This document shows positions 62,792-64,000 of a stretch of DNA of 64,000 nt, piece after piece. The stretch's first letter is position 1. Every line of letters begins with the position of its first letter. The translations under genes and the position numbers were made by a program. The notes beneath the pieces were generated by a model that had not been told where the DNA came from, did not search any database, and saw nothing but the letters and a program-made list of their open reading frames with translations. Source of the DNA: Salipiger mangrovisoli (GTDB lineage Bacteria > Pseudomonadota > Alphaproteobacteria > Rhodobacterales > Rhodobacteraceae); the NCBI RefSeq assembly GCF_015223355.1, contig NZ_JADFFK010000001.1:62001-126000 (forward strand). Reading direction: 5' to 3'.

Positions 62792-64000
62792 ATGACCATC
62801 TCGCTGACCAACACGAAGACCCGCCGCAAGGAGGTCTTCACGCCGATCGATCCCAGCAATGTCCGCATGTATGTCTGCGGGCCCACGGTCTACGACCGCG
62901 CGCACCTCGGCAACGCCCGCCCGGCCATCGTCTTCGACGTGCTGGCGCGGCTGCTGCGCCACGAATACGGCGCGGATCACGTGACCTACGTGCGCAACTT
63001 CACCGACGTCGACGACAAGATCAATGCCACCGCGCAGGCGCGCAAGGCGGCGGGCGATGCGCGCAGCCTCGAGGCGCTGATCGCCGAGCGGACGGAAGAG
63101 ACGATCGGCTGGTACCTGCAGGACATGGGCGCGGTCGGTGTGGCCGAGCCCGACCACATGCCGCGCGCGACGCAGTTCATCCCGCAGATGGTCGCGATGA
63201 TCGAGGGGCTGATCGCGGACGGGCATGCCTACGAGGCCGAGGGTCACGTGCTCTTCGCCGTCGAGAGCTACAAGAATTATGGCGCGCTGTCCGGCCGCTC
63301 GGTGGACGACATGATCGCCGGGGCGCGGGTCGAGGTCGCGCCCTACAAGCGCAACCCGATGGATTTCGTGCTGTGGAAGCCCTCTGCGGATGACTTGCCG
63401 GGCTGGGACTCGCCTTGGGGCCGGGGCCGTCCGGGCTGGCACATCGAGTGCTCGGCCATGTCCTTTGAACTGCTCGGCGAGAGCTTCGACATCCACGGCG
63501 GCGGCAACGACCTGATGTTCCCGCACCACGAGAACGAGATCGCCCAAAGCTGCTGCGCCCACCCGCATGGCGACTTCGCCAAGGTCTGGCTGCACAATGA
63601 GATGCTGCAGGTCGAGGGCAAGAAGATGTCGAAGTCGCTCGGCAACTTCTTCACCGTGCGCGACCTGCTCGACGGCCACGACGGGCAACCGGCGGTGCCG
63701 GGCGAGGTGATCCGCTTCGTCATGCTCTCGACCCATTACCGCAAGCCGATGGACTGGACCGCCGAGAAGGCGGCGCAGGCCGAGGCGACGCTACGTGGCT
63801 GGCGCTCTGTGACCGAGGGCGCCGTTCCGGGCGCGGCGGATGGCGAACTGGTGGCGCTGCTGTCGGACGACCTGAACACCTCGGGAGCGCTGACGCGGCT
63901 GCACAAGCTGGCCAAGGACGCGGCGGGCGATGCCGGCGCGGCAGGCGCGCTGCTGGCCTCGGCGCAGCTGCTGGGCCTGCTGACCGACGAGCTGGGCGAT
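62792..64000 (+). CDS. cysS: Cysteinyl-tRNA synthetase, 3' end outside window
   Basis: The first 403 codons of CysRS. HIGH-type motif AHLGNARPA (class I), zinc/Cys-binding VCGPTVYD near residue 29, [27 protein letters not shown], and KMSKS in [22 protein letters not shown] precedes the ATG at 62792. The domain downstream of the catalytic core begins near the edge ([19 protein letters not shown]). Confidence 0.97.
   Translation, partial: MTISLTNTKTRRKEVFTPIDPSNVRMYVCGPTVYDRAHLGNARPAIVFDVLARLLRHEYGADHVTYVRNFTDVDDKINATAQARKAAGDARSLEALIAERTEETIGWYLQDMGAVGVAEPDHMPRATQFIPQMVAMIEGLIADGHAYEAEGHVLFAVESYKNYGALSGRSVDDMIAGARVEVAPYKRNPMDFVLWKPSADDLPGWDSPWGRGRPGWHIECSAMSFELLGESFDIHGGGNDLMFPHHENEIAQSCCAHPHGDFAKVWLHNEMLQVEGKKMSKSLGNFFTVRDLLDGHDGQPAVPGEVIRFVMLSTHYRKPMDWTAEKAAQAEATLRGWRSVTEGAVPGAADGELVALLSDDLNTSGALTRLHKLAKDAAGDAGAAGALLASAQLLGLLTDELGD

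Overview
The window reads as chromosomal DNA of a high-GC alphaproteobacterium of the Rhodobacteraceae (Roseobacter/Salipiger-like). The main reasons are the opgG-opgI-opgH-opgC glucan operon known from Rhodobacter sphaeroides, a DUF4167 protein typical of Alphaproteobacteria, an alphaproteobacterial-style phn (C-P lyase) cluster with phnF-phnGHIJKL-phnN and DUF1045, and densely packed operons with ATGA overlaps. I assign no species. I see no tRNA, rRNA, CRISPR array, transposase or phage gene.

Layout. (1) 1-3900, minus strand: a beta-glucan synthesis operon of GH8 glucanase, HlyD-type membrane fusion protein and a cellulose-synthase-like GT2 running off the left edge. It has no BcsB and resembles the BgsB/BgsA mixed-linkage glucan system. 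(2) 4258-12235, plus strand: an oligopeptide-type ABC importer (SBP, two permeases, two ATPases with a 33-aa microORF wedged between them) that continues into an amidase, a RidA protein and an Asp/Glu/hydantoin racemase. This is a complete uptake-and-catabolism operon for an unknown amide. (3) 12417-17289: opgGIHC, osmoregulated periplasmic glucan synthesis and succinylation. (4) 17545-21886: an AcrAB-type RND efflux pair. (5) 21964-28026: a nuclease/phosphatase-fold protein, then, on minus, a branched-chain-type ABC importer (SBP, fused LivHM permease, two ATPases) with a MarR regulator at its end. (6) 28313-34162: fabD, a TPP riboswitch with thiC, and a two-gene minus operon of a membrane transporter-like protein and an M19 dipeptidase.

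(7) 34359-52151 is the most interesting stretch, a large phosphonate regulon: phnC-phnD-phnE-phnE2-acetyltransferase; then, on minus, a chemoreceptor and an orphan sugar-type binding protein; phnF with a divergent second phnM; then phnG-phnH-phnI-(unknown acidic protein)-phnJ-phnK-phnL-phnN; a convergent DUF1045 2H-phosphoesterase; and canonical phnM. Three transcription starts of this regulon carry the same 11-bp-phased direct repeat (YKTCAYS-N4-CKTCAYS), read as Pho boxes, and the phnF/phnG gap also holds a long inverted repeat that is a good PhnF operator candidate. Uptake, chemosensing, the C-P lyase core, ribosyl-phosphate salvage and two levels of control therefore appear to be assembled here.

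(8) 52316-64000: an orphan ferric-type binding protein, mazG, two tandem M20 amidohydrolases with an agmatinase-family protein, DUF1499, a chain of three perfect hairpins, a GST, prfA-prmC, DUF4167, DUF1697 and the 5' part of cysS. A dispersed intergenic repeat (a G/C hairpin plus a GTATTT..GAGAAGAAG tail) occurs four times, twice within the phn cluster.
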